Part shown: one piece after another, positions 36,265 to 45,140 of the stretch | How the letters are laid out: every line of letters begins with the position of its first letter | Position numbering within the stretch: position 1 is the first letter of the stretch | Assembly (NCBI RefSeq): GCF_002287065.1 | Contig: NZ_NSJZ01000001.1 | Span: 485,326-549,325, forward strand | Direction of reading: 5' to 3' | Length of the DNA stretch: 64,000 nt | Origin: Paracoccus salipaludis | Lineage (GTDB): Bacteria > Pseudomonadota > Alphaproteobacteria > Rhodobacterales > Rhodobacteraceae | Translations under genes and position numbers: made by a program | The notes under the pieces: generated by a model | Database searches by the model: none | Told to the model about the DNA's origin: nothing | The model's input: the letters and a program-made list of their open reading frames with translations, nothing else

Positions 36265-37416
36265 TCAGTCGCCCCGGCGCTCGCGCATGGCCTGGGCGAA
36301 GCGCTCGAACAGATAAGCACTGTCCTGCGGCCCCGGGCTCGCCTCGGGGTGATACTGCACCGAGAAGACCGGCCGGTCCGCGACCTTCAGCCCGCAGTTC
36401 GAGCCGTCGAACAGGCTGACATGAGTCTCGATCACGCCCTCGGGCAGGGTCTGCGCGTCCACCGCGAAACCGTGGTTCATCGAGGTGATCTCGACCTTGC
36501 CGGTTTCCTTGTCGCGCACGGGATGGTTCGCGCCATGGTGGCCGTGGCTCATCTTGACGGTCTTGGCCCCCAGCGCCAGCGCAAGCATCTGGTGCCCGAG
36601 GCAGATGCCGAAGATCGGCATGTCGCGGTCCAGAAGCTGGCGGATCATCGGCACGGCATATTCGCCGGTCGCCGCCGGGTCGCCCGGGCCGTTCGACAGG
36701 AAGACGCCGTCGGGCTCATGGGCCAGCACCTCCTCGGCGGTGGCGGTGGCGGGCAGCACGGTCACGTCGGCCCCGGATTCGGCCAGCGAGCGCAGGATGT
36801 TGCGCTTGGCGCCGTAATCCAGCGCCACGACGCGCAGGGGCTTTTCGGGCCGCTCGGACCCGAAGGTGCCGGGCCAGCGCCACAGGCCCTCGTCCCAGCG
36901 GTAGCTTTGGGCGGTGCTGACCTCGCGCGCGAGATCCATGCCGACCAGCCCGGGCCATTCGCGGGCGCGGGCGACCATCGCCTCGATGTCGAAGCGGCCC
37001 TCGGGGTCATGCGCCAGCACCACATGGGGGGCGCCCTGCTGGCGGATGGCGCGGGTCAGGCGGCGGGTGTCCACGCCGCCCATGCCGATGCGGCCGCGCC
37101 GTTCCATCCAAGTGGCCAGATCGGATGCCGCGCGCCAGTTCGAGGGCTCGGTCGGGTCCCATTTGACGACAATGCCCGCCGCGACCGGGTCGGGCGCCTC
37201 GTCGTCCTCGGGCGTCACGCCCGTGTTGCCGATATGCGGAAAGGTGAAGGTCACGACCTGCGCCGCATAGCTGGGATCGGTCATGATCTCCTGGTAGCCG
37301 GTCATGGCGGTGTTGAAGACCAGCTCGGCCACGACCTCGCCCGTCGCCCCGAAGCCTCGGCCATAGAAGATCGTCCCGTCGGCCAGAGCCAGGCACGCGG
37401 TCGGTTTCTGTTCCAT
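36265..37416 (-). CDS. carA: carbamoyl-phosphate synthase small subunit
   Basis: A 383-residue glutamine amidotransferase subunit that supplies ammonia to CarB for arginine and pyrimidine synthesis. The N-terminal half includes LADGTIFYGRGFGATGEVVAELVFNT and GGVDTRRLTR. The class I amidotransferase domain has the catalytic Cys in GICLGHQM near 269 and the His-Glu pair in VQYHPEASPGP near the end. The start is the ATG at 37416. It is divergent from yqeY across a shared palindromic promoter region. carB is not in the window. Confidence 0.96.
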   Translation of the reverse strand: MEQKPTACLALADGTIFYGRGFGATGEVVAELVFNTAMTGYQEIMTDPSYAAQVVTFTFPHIGNTGVTPEDDEAPDPVAAGIVVKWDPTEPSNWRAASDLATWMERRGRIGMGGVDTRRLTRAIRQQGAPHVVLAHDPEGRFDIEAMVARAREWPGLVGMDLAREVSTAQSYRWDEGLWRWPGTFGSERPEKPLRVVALDYGAKRNILRSLAESGADVTVLPATATAEEVLAHEPDGVFLSNGPGDPAATGEYAVPMIRQLLDRDMPIFGICLGHQMLALALGAKTVKMSHGHHGANHPVRDKETGKVEITSMNHGFAVDAQTLPEGVIETHVSLFDGSNCGLKVADRPVFSVQYHPEASPGPQDSAYLFERFAQAMRERRGD

Positions 37417-37441
37417 CTCGAACCCCCGGAAAATCGGGCGA

Positions 37442-37480
37442 GAGCTAAGGGATGCGGCCGGTGGGGTCAAGGCTTGACCC
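37442..37480. promoter_or_regulatory. divergent promoter region carA/yqeY with 17-bp palindrome
   Basis: GGGTCAAGGCTTGACCC (37464-37480) is a perfect palindrome that places a TTGACC -35 on each strand. On the minus strand TAGCTC (37447-37442) follows at 17 bp as the carA -10. On the plus strand the matching -10 toward yqeY is weak. Confidence 0.5.
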
Positions 37481-37532
37481 ATGCCTGCCGCGAGGGCAAG
37501 CGTGGCCCGGACCCAAGACAGCGAGGAACGCC

Positions 37533-37994
37533 ATGGAACTGCGCGAGCGCATCCAGACCGCGACGAAAGAGGCGATGAAGGCCCGCGACGGGCAGCGCCT
37601 GTCCACGCTGCGCCTGATCGGCGCCGCCATCAAGGACCGCGAGATCGCCAAGCGCGGCGAGGACGGCGCCGCCGCGCTGACCGAGGAGGACCTGGTCGCG
37701 CTGCTGTCGCGCATGGTCAAGCAGCGCCAAGAATCCGCCCGGGCCTATGAGGAAGGCGGGCGGCTTGAACTGGCCGAGCGCGAGCAGGCCGAGATCGGCG
37801 TGATCCAGGAGTTCCTGCCGCGCCAGCTTTCGCCGGCCGAAATCGGGGCCGCGATCGACGCGGCCATCGCCGAGCTTGGCGCCACGGGCGTGCGCGACAT
37901 GGGCCGCGTCATGGGCGCGCTGCGCGAGCGCCACGCCGGACAGATGGACTTCGGCGCAGCGGGCGCGCTGGTGAAGGCGCGGCTGATGGGCTGA
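37533..37994 (+). CDS. GatB/YqeY domain protein
   Basis: A 153-residue helical protein of the YqeY family, related to the tail domain of GatB. It has MELRERIQTATKEAMKARDGQRLSTLRLIGAAIKDREI, then MVKQRQESARAYEEGGRLELAEREQAEIGVIQEFLP. It may assist tRNA-dependent amidation, but the free-standing form has no proven role. GAGGAA precedes the ATG. A dispersed repeat follows its stop. Confidence 0.9.
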   Translation: MELRERIQTATKEAMKARDGQRLSTLRLIGAAIKDREIAKRGEDGAAALTEEDLVALLSRMVKQRQESARAYEEGGRLELAEREQAEIGVIQEFLPRQLSPAEIGAAIDAAIAELGATGVRDMGRVMGALRERHAGQMDFGAAGALVKARLMG

Positions 37995-38005
37995 GCGCCG
38001 GCAAG

Positions 38006-38053
38006 CCGGGGGCGCTGCCCCCGGTCCCCCGGGATATTTCCACGAAGAAGAAA
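38006..38053 (+). repeat. dispersed intergenic repeat, long form with hairpin
   Basis: CCGGGGGC, a 3-nt loop and GCCCCCGG form an 8-bp stem (38006-38024), followed by TCCCCCGGGATATTTCCACG and AAGAAGAAAG. A copy with 2-nt loop and nearly the same tail is at 48261-48309. The hairpin without T-run might act as a weak terminator after yqeY. Confidence 0.65.
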
Positions 38054-38091
38054 GAGCTTCCGGCGCCGCCGGGTTGGCCGCAGCCTGGCCC

Positions 38092-38691
38092 TCAGGGTGC
38101 GGGTTGGGCAGACAGGCGGTCCTCGACCAGCGCAACGGCCCGGGCCACCGCCTCGTCGATGGTCAGGGCCGTCGTGTCCAGCACCACCGCGTCGGGCGCG
38201 GCGCGCAGCGGGGCGGTGGCACGGTCGGCGTCGCGGGCGTCGCGCTCGCGCAGCTGCGCCAGCATCTCGGTCGGGTCGACGCCTAGTTCGGCGGCACGGC
38301 GGGCGGCGCGGGTTTCGTCCCTGGCCACGACGTAAAGCTTGAGCTGCGCACCGGGGCAGATCACCGTGCCGATGTCGCGCCCGTCCAGCACCGCCCCCGG
38401 CTCCTGCACGGCGAAGCGCCGCTGGAAATCGACCAGCACGGCGCGCACCTCGGGGATTGCGGCGACCCGAGACGCGGCCTGGCCCGCCTCGGCCGAGCGC
38501 AGGCCGGGGCGCAGCAGGTCCTCGGGCGTCAGCGCCCTGGCCGCGGCCACCGGATCGCCGCCCATGGCGCCGACCGCGCGATACAGAAGGCCCGTGTCGA
38601 GGTGCAGGAAGCCGAAGCGCTGCGCCAGCGCGCGCGCGATCGTGCCCTTGCCCGAGGCGGCCGGTCCGTCGATGGCGATGGTGAAGGGCAT
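38092..38691 (-). CDS. cmk: (d)CMP kinase
   Basis: A 199-residue kinase phosphorylating CMP and dCMP. The P-loop [14 protein letters not shown] is at residues 9-22, followed by [28 protein letters not shown] and [12 protein letters not shown] as in Cmk. The ATG at 38691 has GGAG at about 8 bp; an ATG two codons earlier (38697) also exists. Common neighbours aroA and rpsA are not adjacent here. Confidence 0.92.
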   Translation of the reverse strand: MPFTIAIDGPAASGKGTIARALAQRFGFLHLDTGLLYRAVGAMGGDPVAAARALTPEDLLRPGLRSAEAGQAASRVAAIPEVRAVLVDFQRRFAVQEPGAVLDGRDIGTVICPGAQLKLYVVARDETRAARRAAELGVDPTEMLAQLRERDARDADRATAPLRAAPDAVVLDTTALTIDEAVARAVALVEDRLSAQPAP

Positions 38692-38772
38692 GGGCATTCT
38701 CCGGCTGCAGGTCGGCCCGTCTTTGCCACAGAGGGCCGCCCGAGAGAAGCGGGCGCCCACCCCGGGGCAGGC

Positions 38773-39945
38773 TCAGACGATGGCGGCCTCGGCGAAGGGC
38801 TGGCCGTCCAGCACCCGCTGCACGCCCAGCGGCGACAGGTCCAGCGTCACCCAGTCGCCATGCACGATCTGCTCGGCGATGCCGCGCCCCACGGCGGGAG
38901 CCTGCTGCAGCCCGTGCCCGGAACAGCCGTTCGCATGGTAAAGGTTCGGCACCTGCGGGTTGCGGCCCAGGATCGCGTTCTGATCCAGCGTGTTGAAGGC
39001 GTAATGCCCGGCCCATTCCCGGATCACGCGGGCGGCGCCGAAGCCTTCCGCCCGGGCATAGAGGGCGGGCCAGACATGGTCTTCCCACAAGTCGGACTGG
39101 GGAACGAAGTCCTCCTCGTCGCAGGGGCCGTCGGTGGCGGGGACGGTGGCCGCCAGCCACTGGCCATGCTCGGGACGCATCCAGATGCCCGAGGGGTCGA
39201 TGATCAGGGGCGCGCCGGGATGGCGGGCCTCGGGCGCATCGACGACGAAGATCGTGCGCTTGCGCGGCTCGACCGGCAGGTCGAGGCCCATTGCGCGCAT
39301 CAGTCCCGCCGCGCGCGGGCCTGCGCAGTTGACGAAGACATCCGCCTGCCGCCGCCCGCCCTTTTCGAGATGCGCGGCCAGGATGCGGTCGCCGTCGCGC
39401 TCGAATCCGGTCACGCGGTCGGACAGCCAGGCCGCCCCCGTCGCGCGGGCAGCGTTCTTCAGGCCCGACAGCAGGCCCATGTTGTCGAAGAAGCCCTCGT
39501 CGCGCGGGCCGAAGGCGCCCGCCACGATGTCGTCAAGCTGCATCCAGGGAAAACGCGCGGCGAGTTCCGCGCGGTCCAGAACCTCGGTCGCGGCGCCAAG
39601 CCCGCGCTGCATCGCGGCCAGGCTTTCCAGCTGTGCCGCGCCCGTCTCGGTCCCCGTCAGGAACAGGTAGCCGTTCTCGCGCAGCCCGAGGTCGGGGACG
39701 CCGCCCTCGGGGCCTGTCCAGCGGGCGAAGTCGCGGATGAACTCGATCCCGAAGCGGCTGATGGCCACGTTGATCTCGTTGGTGAACTGCGAGCGGATGC
39801 CCGCCGCCGACAGCGCGGTCGAGCAGGTGGCGTAGCTCGGGTCCTGTTCGACCACCGTCACCCGCAGCGAGGGGTCCAGCCGGGTCAGCCAGAAGGCCAC
39901 GGATGCGCCCATCACCGCGCCGCCCGCGATCAGAACCTCGGTCAC
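38773..39945 (-). CDS. FAD-dependent amine/amino-acid oxidoreductase (DAO family)
   Basis: A 390-residue flavoprotein of the DAO fold (D-amino-acid, glycine, sarcosine oxidase group). VLIAGGAVMGASVAFWLTRLDPSLRVTVVEQD forms the FAD Rossmann start. YATCSTALSAAGIRSQF and NLYHANGCSGHGLQQAPAVGRGIAEQIVHG near the end fit. The substrate is unknown. The GTG at 39945 has AAGGGGGG upstream. The gene is divergent from the NDUFA12 operon. Confidence 0.85.
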   Translation of the reverse strand: MTEVLIAGGAVMGASVAFWLTRLDPSLRVTVVEQDPSYATCSTALSAAGIRSQFTNEINVAISRFGIEFIRDFARWTGPEGGVPDLGLRENGYLFLTGTETGAAQLESLAAMQRGLGAATEVLDRAELAARFPWMQLDDIVAGAFGPRDEGFFDNMGLLSGLKNAARATGAAWLSDRVTGFERDGDRILAAHLEKGGRRQADVFVNCAGPRAAGLMRAMGLDLPVEPRKRTIFVVDAPEARHPGAPLIIDPSGIWMRPEHGQWLAATVPATDGPCDEEDFVPQSDLWEDHVWPALYARAEGFGAARVIREWAGHYAFNTLDQNAILGRNPQVPNLYHANGCSGHGLQQAPAVGRGIAEQIVHGDWVTLDLSPLGVQRVLDGQPFAEAAIV

Positions 39946-40096
39946 TGTGCATTCCCCCCTTGCCGCCGGTGCCGCAGGATTTGCCGATGCCCGTGCCGCG
40001 CGCAAGGGTGCTTGACCAGGACGCAAGGTGCTGGACCTCGGGGCCGGGATCGGCGATACCGAGGCCCGGATTGCGCGCCTCAAGCGGAGTTGGCCC

Positions 40097-40471
40097 ATGT
40101 GGATCGTCGATCGAGTGCTGACCTGGTGGAACGGCCAGACCCTGGGCACCCAGGTCTGGACTGCCCGCCATGGAACCAAGGTCGGCGAGGATGAGCTGGG
40201 CAACGCCTATTACCAGACCCCCGGCGGCAAGCGGCGCTGGGTGATCTACAACGGCGAGGCCGAGGCGAGCCGCGTGCCGCCCGACTGGCGCGGCTGGCTG
40301 ACCCACACCTATGCCGAGCCGCCCAGCAAGGCGCCGCTGCCGCGCAAGGCCTGGGAAAAGGCGCATCTGCCGAACATGACCGGCACCCCGGCGGCCTATC
40401 ACCCGGCGGGCTCGCTGTACCGGGCCGAGCCGGTGGCTCGGCGCGATTACGACGCCTGGCAGCCCGAGTAG
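40097..40471 (+). CDS. NDUFA12-family complex I accessory subunit
   Basis: A 124-residue homologue of mitochondrial NDUFA12 (B17.2). It contains [59 protein letters not shown] and [15 protein letters not shown], the conserved core. Such supernumerary subunits are known in complex I of Paracoccus and other alphaproteobacteria. CGGAG precedes the ATG. mlaD starts 4 bp later, the typical alphaproteobacterial arrangement. Confidence 0.93.
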   Translation: MWIVDRVLTWWNGQTLGTQVWTARHGTKVGEDELGNAYYQTPGGKRRWVIYNGEAEASRVPPDWRGWLTHTYAEPPSKAPLPRKAWEKAHLPNMTGTPAAYHPAGSLYRAEPVARRDYDAWQPE

Positions 40472-40475
40472 GCCC

Positions 40476-40952
40476 GTGACCGAACGCGCGGAACGGGCCG
40501 AGCTGGTTGTCGGCGCCGCCGTGCTGGCCATCGCCGCGGGCTTCCTGGCCTGGTCGGTCGGCGGCTGGGGCGAGCGCGGGCAGGGCACCTATCCGCTGGT
40601 CGCCTCGTTTCCCAACGTGGACGGGGTCGAGCGGGGGACCGAGGTGCGGCTGGCCGGCGTGCGCGTCGGCCGTGTCTCGGATGTGCGGCTGAATCCCGAC
40701 ACCTATTATGCCGAGGCCGAGCTGCGCGTGCCCGAGAGCATCGTGCTGCCCACCGACAGCGCCGCGCTGATCCAGTCGGACGGGCTGCTGGGCGGGTCCT
40801 ACATCGAACTGCGGCCGGGCGGGGCTGTGGAAACACTGGGTCCCGGCGACGAGATCGAGGACGTGCAGGGTGCCGTCAGCCTGCTGGGGCTGATGATGAA
40901 ATTCGTGGATTCGCAGGCGGGCGGGGACGACGCGGCGGAGGATCAGCCGTGA
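40476..40952 (+). CDS. mlaD: outer-membrane lipid asymmetry protein MlaD
   Basis: A 158-residue MCE-domain protein with one N-terminal membrane helix (ELVVGAAVLAIAAGFLAWSVGGW). The MCE domain is YPLVASFPNVDGVERGTEVRLAGVRVGRVSDVRL and DGLLGGSYIELRPG. It is the periplasmic ring of the Mla phospholipid ABC transporter; mlaE and mlaF must lie elsewhere. The GTG start at 40476 follows the NDUFA12 stop closely. The end overlaps the DUF2155 gene by 4 bp. Confidence 0.92.
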   Translation: MTERAERAELVVGAAVLAIAAGFLAWSVGGWGERGQGTYPLVASFPNVDGVERGTEVRLAGVRVGRVSDVRLNPDTYYAEAELRVPESIVLPTDSAALIQSDGLLGGSYIELRPGGAVETLGPGDEIEDVQGAVSLLGLMMKFVDSQAGGDDAAEDQP

Positions 40953-41506
40953 TCCGCCTTGGCCTCGCGGTGGCGCTGACCGCGGCGCTTCCGGCGCTGG
41001 CGCAGGCGCAGACGGAGCGCAGCACCGACGTTGCCCCCGGCACCCGGGCCGAGACCGTGGCCCCCCTGATTGAGGGACAGGTCGCCCAAGGGCAGGGCGC
41101 GCTGCTGCGGGGTCTCGACAAGGTGTCGGGCCAAAGCACGGACCTTGCGCTGAACGTGGGCGACTCGGTGACCTTCGGCCGGCTCGAGGTTCGCCTGGGT
41201 GAATGCCGCTATCCGGCAGATGATCCGGAATCGGACGCCTTCGCGCAGCTGACCATCACCGATTCGCGCAGCCGCACGGCGCTGTTCACGGGCTGGATGA
41301 TCGCCTCCTCGCCGGCGCTCTCGGCATTGGACGATGCGCGCTACGACGTGTGGGTCGTGGGCTGCAATGACGGAACGGGCGCCGCGCGCCCCGACCTGAC
41401 CTATGTGCCCGACACCGCCGAGCCTGAGGGCGGCGAGGGCATGGGCCCGGATGGCGAGTTCGCCCCCGTCGAGGAGGAGGACGAGGGCGAGGACTCCGGC
41501 GGCTGA
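40949..41506 (+). CDS. DUF2155 exported protein
   Basis: A 185-residue protein with a signal peptide cleaved near ALAQA-QTERS (about residue 21). The DUF2155 domain spans about 58-150: KVSGQSTDLALNVGDSVTFGRLEVRLGECRYP then FTGWMIASSPALSALDDARYDVWVVGC, with two Cys that could form a disulfide. The acidic Glu/Gly tail, residues 152-185, lies over the convergent aat 3' end by 106 bp. Position after mlaD is conserved in alphaproteobacteria; the role is unknown. Confidence 0.87.
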   Translation: MIRLGLAVALTAALPALAQAQTERSTDVAPGTRAETVAPLIEGQVAQGQGALLRGLDKVSGQSTDLALNVGDSVTFGRLEVRLGECRYPADDPESDAFAQLTITDSRSRTALFTGWMIASSPALSALDDARYDVWVVGCNDGTGAARPDLTYVPDTAEPEGGEGMGPDGEFAPVEEEDEGEDSGG

Positions 41507-42123
41507 CGAAGGCCAGCCAGCAGCGCCTCGCCCGATGCGGGGGGCCGGGCGCGGAAATCGGCGGTCCGGGGAAGGGCGCGCGCCAGCCGCGATTGGTAGT
41601 CCAGCCGGCTGATCTCTCGCCCGCCCATGGTTGCCAGGTGCGGCGTCAGGTACTGAGTGTCGAACAGCGTGAAGCCGCAGCGCGCCAAGTGATCCGAAAT
41701 CCAGACCAGCGCCATCTTCGACCCGTTCGTCCGGGTCGAGAACATGCTTTCTCCGAAAAAGGCGCCGCCCAGCGTGACGCCGAAGATGCCGCCGGCAAGC
41801 TGGCCGTTTTGCATGACCGCCAGCGCATGGGCGTGGCCTAGGGCGTGCAGTTCGGCGTAAAGCCGGCGCAAGGGCGCGTTGATCCAGGTCTCGGGGCGAT
41901 CCGCGCAGGCCCGGACGATCGCATCGAAATCGGGACTGGCGTCGGCGGACCATCCCCCGCGCGCAAGGCTGCGGATCAGCGAGCGCGAGGCATGGACGCC
42001 GCCCACGGGCAGGATGCCGCGCCGGGGCGGGTCGAACCAGTAAAGCTGCGGGTCGTCAGCCGAATAGGCCATCGGAAAGACGCCGTTCGCATAGCCACGC
42101 AGCAGCATTCCTGCCGTCAGCAT
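41401..42123 (-). CDS. aat: leucyl/phenylalanyl-tRNA-protein transferase
   Basis: A 240-residue transferase that adds Leu or Phe to N-terminal Arg or Lys of proteins for ClpAP degradation. LLRGYANGVFPMAYSADDPQLYWFDPPRRGILP, GVHASRSLIRSL, INAPLRRLYAELHALGHAHALAV, GGIFGVTLGGAFFGESMFS and TLFDTQYLTPHLATMGG are all diagnostic. The last 35 residues are a Ser/Pro-rich tail encoded opposite the DUF2155 acidic tail. ATG at 42123 matches the family start; ATG at 42135 is possible. Confidence 0.94.
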   Translation of the reverse strand: MLTAGMLLRGYANGVFPMAYSADDPQLYWFDPPRRGILPVGGVHASRSLIRSLARGGWSADASPDFDAIVRACADRPETWINAPLRRLYAELHALGHAHALAVMQNGQLAGGIFGVTLGGAFFGESMFSTRTNGSKMALVWISDHLARCGFTLFDTQYLTPHLATMGGREISRLDYQSRLARALPRTADFRARPPASGEALLAGLRQPPESSPSSSSSTGANSPSGPMPSPPSGSAVSGT

Positions 42124-42233
42124 GAACCTGCGCATCCGTCAGGCGTTCCCGGCATGGGCAGCTTTCCCGATCCAGACAAAAACGGGCAAAGCTAAGCGCG
42201 GATCGCCGGGCAGCACAACCGCCCGGCCAGCCG

Positions 42234-43583
42234 TCAGCCGCCGTATTCGCGTTCCAGCCAGCGCTCCAGCCAGTGGATCGAATAATCGCCGCGCTGGATG
42301 TCCGGCTCTTTCAGCAGATCGACGAACAGGGGGATGGTCGTGTCCACGCCGTCCACGATCAGCTCGTTCAGGGCGCGGTTCAGGCGGGCCAGGGCCTCGG
42401 TCCGGTCGCGGCCATGCACGATCAGCTTGGCGATAAGGCTGTCGTAGTAGGGCGGGATAACATAGCCGTCATACAGGGCCGAATCCATCCGCACGCCCAG
42501 GCCGCCCGGCGCGTGATACTGGCTGATGCGGCCTGGCGAGGGCGCGAAGTTCGGCAACCGCTCGGCGTTGATGCGCGCCTCGATGGCATGGCCGCGAATC
42601 GACAGCTGGTCTTGGCGCAGGCTCATGGGCTCGCCCGCGGCGACGCGGATCTGCTCGCGCACGAGGTCCACGCCATAGATCGCCTCGGTCACGGGATGTT
42701 CCACCTGAAGGCGCGTGTTCATCTCGATGAAGTAGAACTCGCCGTCCTCGAACAGGAACTCGATGGTGCCCGCGCCCGCGTATTGCAACCGGGCCACCGC
42801 GTCGGCGCAGATCCTGCCGATGCGGTCGCGCTGTTCCGGCGTGATGACGGGACCGGGGGCTTCCTCCAGCACCTTCTGGTGGCGGCGCTGCAGCGAACAG
42901 TCGCGCTCGCCCAGGTGGACGGCATTGCCGCGGCCATCGCCGAAGACCTGGATCTCGATGTGGCGCGGACGCTGGAGGTATTTCTCGATATACACCTCGT
43001 CGTTGCCGAAGGCCGCCTTGGCCTCGGCCCGCGCGGTGCGGAAGGCGACCTCGAGGGCGGCCTCGTCGGCCGCCACCTTCATCCCGCGGCCGCCGCCGCC
43101 GGCGGTGGCCTTGATGATGACGGGGAAACCCATCTCGGCCGAGACGCGGCGCGCGGTTTCGATGTCGGGCACGCCGCCCTGCGAGCCCGGCACGACCGGA
43201 ATGCCCAGCGCCTTGGCGGTTTCCTTGGCGGTGATCTTGTCGCCCATCATGCGGATATGTTCCGCGCGCGGGCCGATGAAGGTGAGGCCGTGGTCCTCGA
43301 CCATCTGCACGAACTGCGCGTTTTCCGACAGGAACCCGTAGCCCGGATGGATCGCCTGCGCGCCCGTGATCTCGCAGGCGGACAGGATGGCGGGCATCGA
43401 CAGGTAAGACGCCGAGGGGGGCGGCGGGCCGATGCAGATCGACTCATCGGCCATGCGGACATGCATGGCGTCGCTGTCGGCGGTCGAATGCACCGCGACC
43501 GAGGCGATGCCCATTTCCGAACAGGCGCGGATGACCCGCAGCGCGATCTCGCCGCGGTTGGCGATCAGGATCTTGTCGAACAT
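42234..43583 (-). CDS. accC: acetyl-CoA carboxylase biotin carboxylase subunit
   Basis: A 449-residue ATP-grasp enzyme that carboxylates the biotin on AccB, the first step of fatty acid synthesis. It begins [21 protein letters not shown] and has [13 protein letters not shown], the ATP-binding [26 protein letters not shown] and [13 protein letters not shown]. It follows accB by 9 bp in the usual accBC order. Length and motifs are standard. Confidence 0.97.
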   Translation of the reverse strand: MFDKILIANRGEIALRVIRACSEMGIASVAVHSTADSDAMHVRMADESICIGPPPPSASYLSMPAILSACEITGAQAIHPGYGFLSENAQFVQMVEDHGLTFIGPRAEHIRMMGDKITAKETAKALGIPVVPGSQGGVPDIETARRVSAEMGFPVIIKATAGGGGRGMKVAADEAALEVAFRTARAEAKAAFGNDEVYIEKYLQRPRHIEIQVFGDGRGNAVHLGERDCSLQRRHQKVLEEAPGPVITPEQRDRIGRICADAVARLQYAGAGTIEFLFEDGEFYFIEMNTRLQVEHPVTEAIYGVDLVREQIRVAAGEPMSLRQDQLSIRGHAIEARINAERLPNFAPSPGRISQYHAPGGLGVRMDSALYDGYVIPPYYDSLIAKLIVHGRDRTEALARLNRALNELIVDGVDTTIPLFVDLLKEPDIQRGDYSIHWLERWLEREYGG

Positions 43584-43592
43584 GGGCGCGCC

Positions 43593-44102
43593 TTACTCGA
43601 CGATCATCAGCGGAGTGCCGAACTCGACGGGGGTGCCGTCGTCGACCAGCACGCGACGCACGGTCCCGGCGCGGGGCGCGGGAATGTGGTTCATGGTCTT
43701 CATCGCCTCGACGATCATCAGCGTGTCGCCTTCCGCGACCTGCTGGCCGATGGTGACAAAGGGCGCGGCGCCCGGCTCGGCCGACACGTAGGCGGTCCCG
43801 ACCATGGGCGAGGGCACGGCCCCCGGATGGCTGGCCGGGTCCTCGATCGCGGCTGCGGCGGCCGGCGCGGCGGCAGGGACAGGGGCTGCCGAAGGGGCGG
43901 TGGCGACAGGGGCCGCGGCGGCCGAGCTTTGGACGAAGACCTGGCGGTCGTGCTTGGACAGGGCCACCGTCAGGCGGTCGTTCTCGCCGTATTCGCGCTT
44001 GACCGTCAGTTCGGTCAGGTCGTTGCGGTTCAGAAGCTCAGCCAGCGCCTGGATGAAGGCGGTGTCGCCCGCGTGGTGCCGGGTCTGGTCGTTCTCGCTC
44101 AT
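43593..44102 (-). CDS. accB: acetyl-CoA carboxylase biotin carboxyl carrier protein
   Basis: A 169-residue carrier with N-terminal helical domain (FIQALAELLNRNDLTELTVKREY), an Ala/Pro-rich flexible linker, and the C-terminal biotinyl domain. The biotinylated Lys lies in VEAMKTMNHIPAP at residue 135, 34 residues from the end as in the family. Co-transcribed with accC. The upstream gene on the same strand is 51 bp away. Confidence 0.96.
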   Translation of the reverse strand: MSENDQTRHHAGDTAFIQALAELLNRNDLTELTVKREYGENDRLTVALSKHDRQVFVQSSAAAAPVATAPSAAPVPAAAPAAAAAIEDPASHPGAVPSPMVGTAYVSAEPGAAPFVTIGQQVAEGDTLMIVEAMKTMNHIPAPRAGTVRRVLVDDGTPVEFGTPLMIVE

Positions 44103-44153
44103 CTATATCTCTGCCTTGGGGCCGTTCTGGGGTCGCGGCGTTGTCGCCGGGCG

Positions 44154-45140
44154 TTATAAACCCTCGCGCGGGGCAAGGGAAACCGTTTCGGGCGGCGCAG
44201 CCGAAGGGCCCTGCGGCCCAAGCTCGGGGGGATCGTCCAGGTCGGGCCGACCGGTCAGGTCCTTCCAGCGCCGGTGGACCCAGAACCACTGGTCCATGTG
44301 GGCGCGCACCAGCCGTTCCAGGTCGTCGTTCAGCGCCTGCATCATCTTCTCGGGGTCGGAGGGCATGACCGGCTCTCCCACCTCGACGCGGAAGCTCAGG
44401 CCGTCGGACTCGCGGATGCCCGCGATGGGAACCAGCAGGGCGTGATAGCGCAGGGCGAGTTCCGCGGGGGTCAGCACGGTCTGGCTGGGCAGGCCGAAGA
44501 AGCGCAGGGTTGCGCCGTGGCGATCATACTGGTCGAAGCCCAGGCACAGCATTCCGCCGCCCCTGAGAAAGCGCAGCATCCCCGCCAGCCCCGCGCGGCC
44601 ACGCGGGAACAGGGGCCGGGCGATCGCCTCGATCGCGGGAACATAATGACGGTTGAAGGCGCGGTTGTTCATCGGGCGGTACAGCGCGCCGACCTTCCAG
44701 CCGCGCGCCGCCAGCGCCACCCGCATGGCGTCGTAGTTGCCGAAATGCGCGCAGGCGAGGATGACCGGCCGTCCCGCAGCCGCCGCCTGTTCCAGCGCGG
44801 GCAGGCCGGGCCCGGCCAGCCGGTCCTCGGCGCCGATGCGGGCGGTAAACTCGGTCCCCGAATAGATCTCGATCAGCGCGCGGCCCGCGTTGTCGGGGAC
44901 CGCGCGCATCAGGCGGCGGACCTGCCCGGGCGGAAGGTCGGGGCAGGCGAGCGCGAGGTTGTCGCGGATGCGCCTGCGCCAGCCCGCAAGCGGCGCGACG
45001 ACATGGGCGAAGGCCCAGCCCATCGCGGGCACGCGGCGGTGATAGGGCATCAGCAGGAACAGCCCGACCAGCAGGCGGAATGCCCCGCTGCTCAGCCGGT
45101 CGGCCAGCGGGACCGGCGGCTCCTCGGGCGGCTGCGTCAT
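44154..45140 (-). CDS. LpxL/HtrB-like lysophospholipid acyltransferase
   Basis: A 328-residue acyltransferase of the LpxL/LpxM (HtrB) family. CAHFGNYDAMRVALAARGWKVGALYRPMNN holds the HxxxxD-like active site (HFGNYD) and GGGMLCLGFDQYDRHG follows in the usual place. The family adds secondary acyl chains to lipid A; some members act on other lipids. An N-terminal hydrophobic stretch (FRLLVGLFLLMP) anchors it. It is coupled to the EamA gene by ATGA. Confidence 0.85.
   Translation of the reverse strand: MTQPPEEPPVPLADRLSSGAFRLLVGLFLLMPYHRRVPAMGWAFAHVVAPLAGWRRRIRDNLALACPDLPPGQVRRLMRAVPDNAGRALIEIYSGTEFTARIGAEDRLAGPGLPALEQAAAAGRPVILACAHFGNYDAMRVALAARGWKVGALYRPMNNRAFNRHYVPAIEAIARPLFPRGRAGLAGMLRFLRGGGMLCLGFDQYDRHGATLRFFGLPSQTVLTPAELALRYHALLVPIAGIRESDGLSFRVEVGEPVMPSDPEKMMQALNDDLERLVRAHMDQWFWVHRRWKDLTGRPDLDDPPELGPQGPSAAPPETVSLAPREGL

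Noticed and set aside
37745..39160. 471-codon minus-strand frame across yqeY, cmk and the oxidase
   Set aside because: It covers parts of three real genes in other frames and shows no motif.
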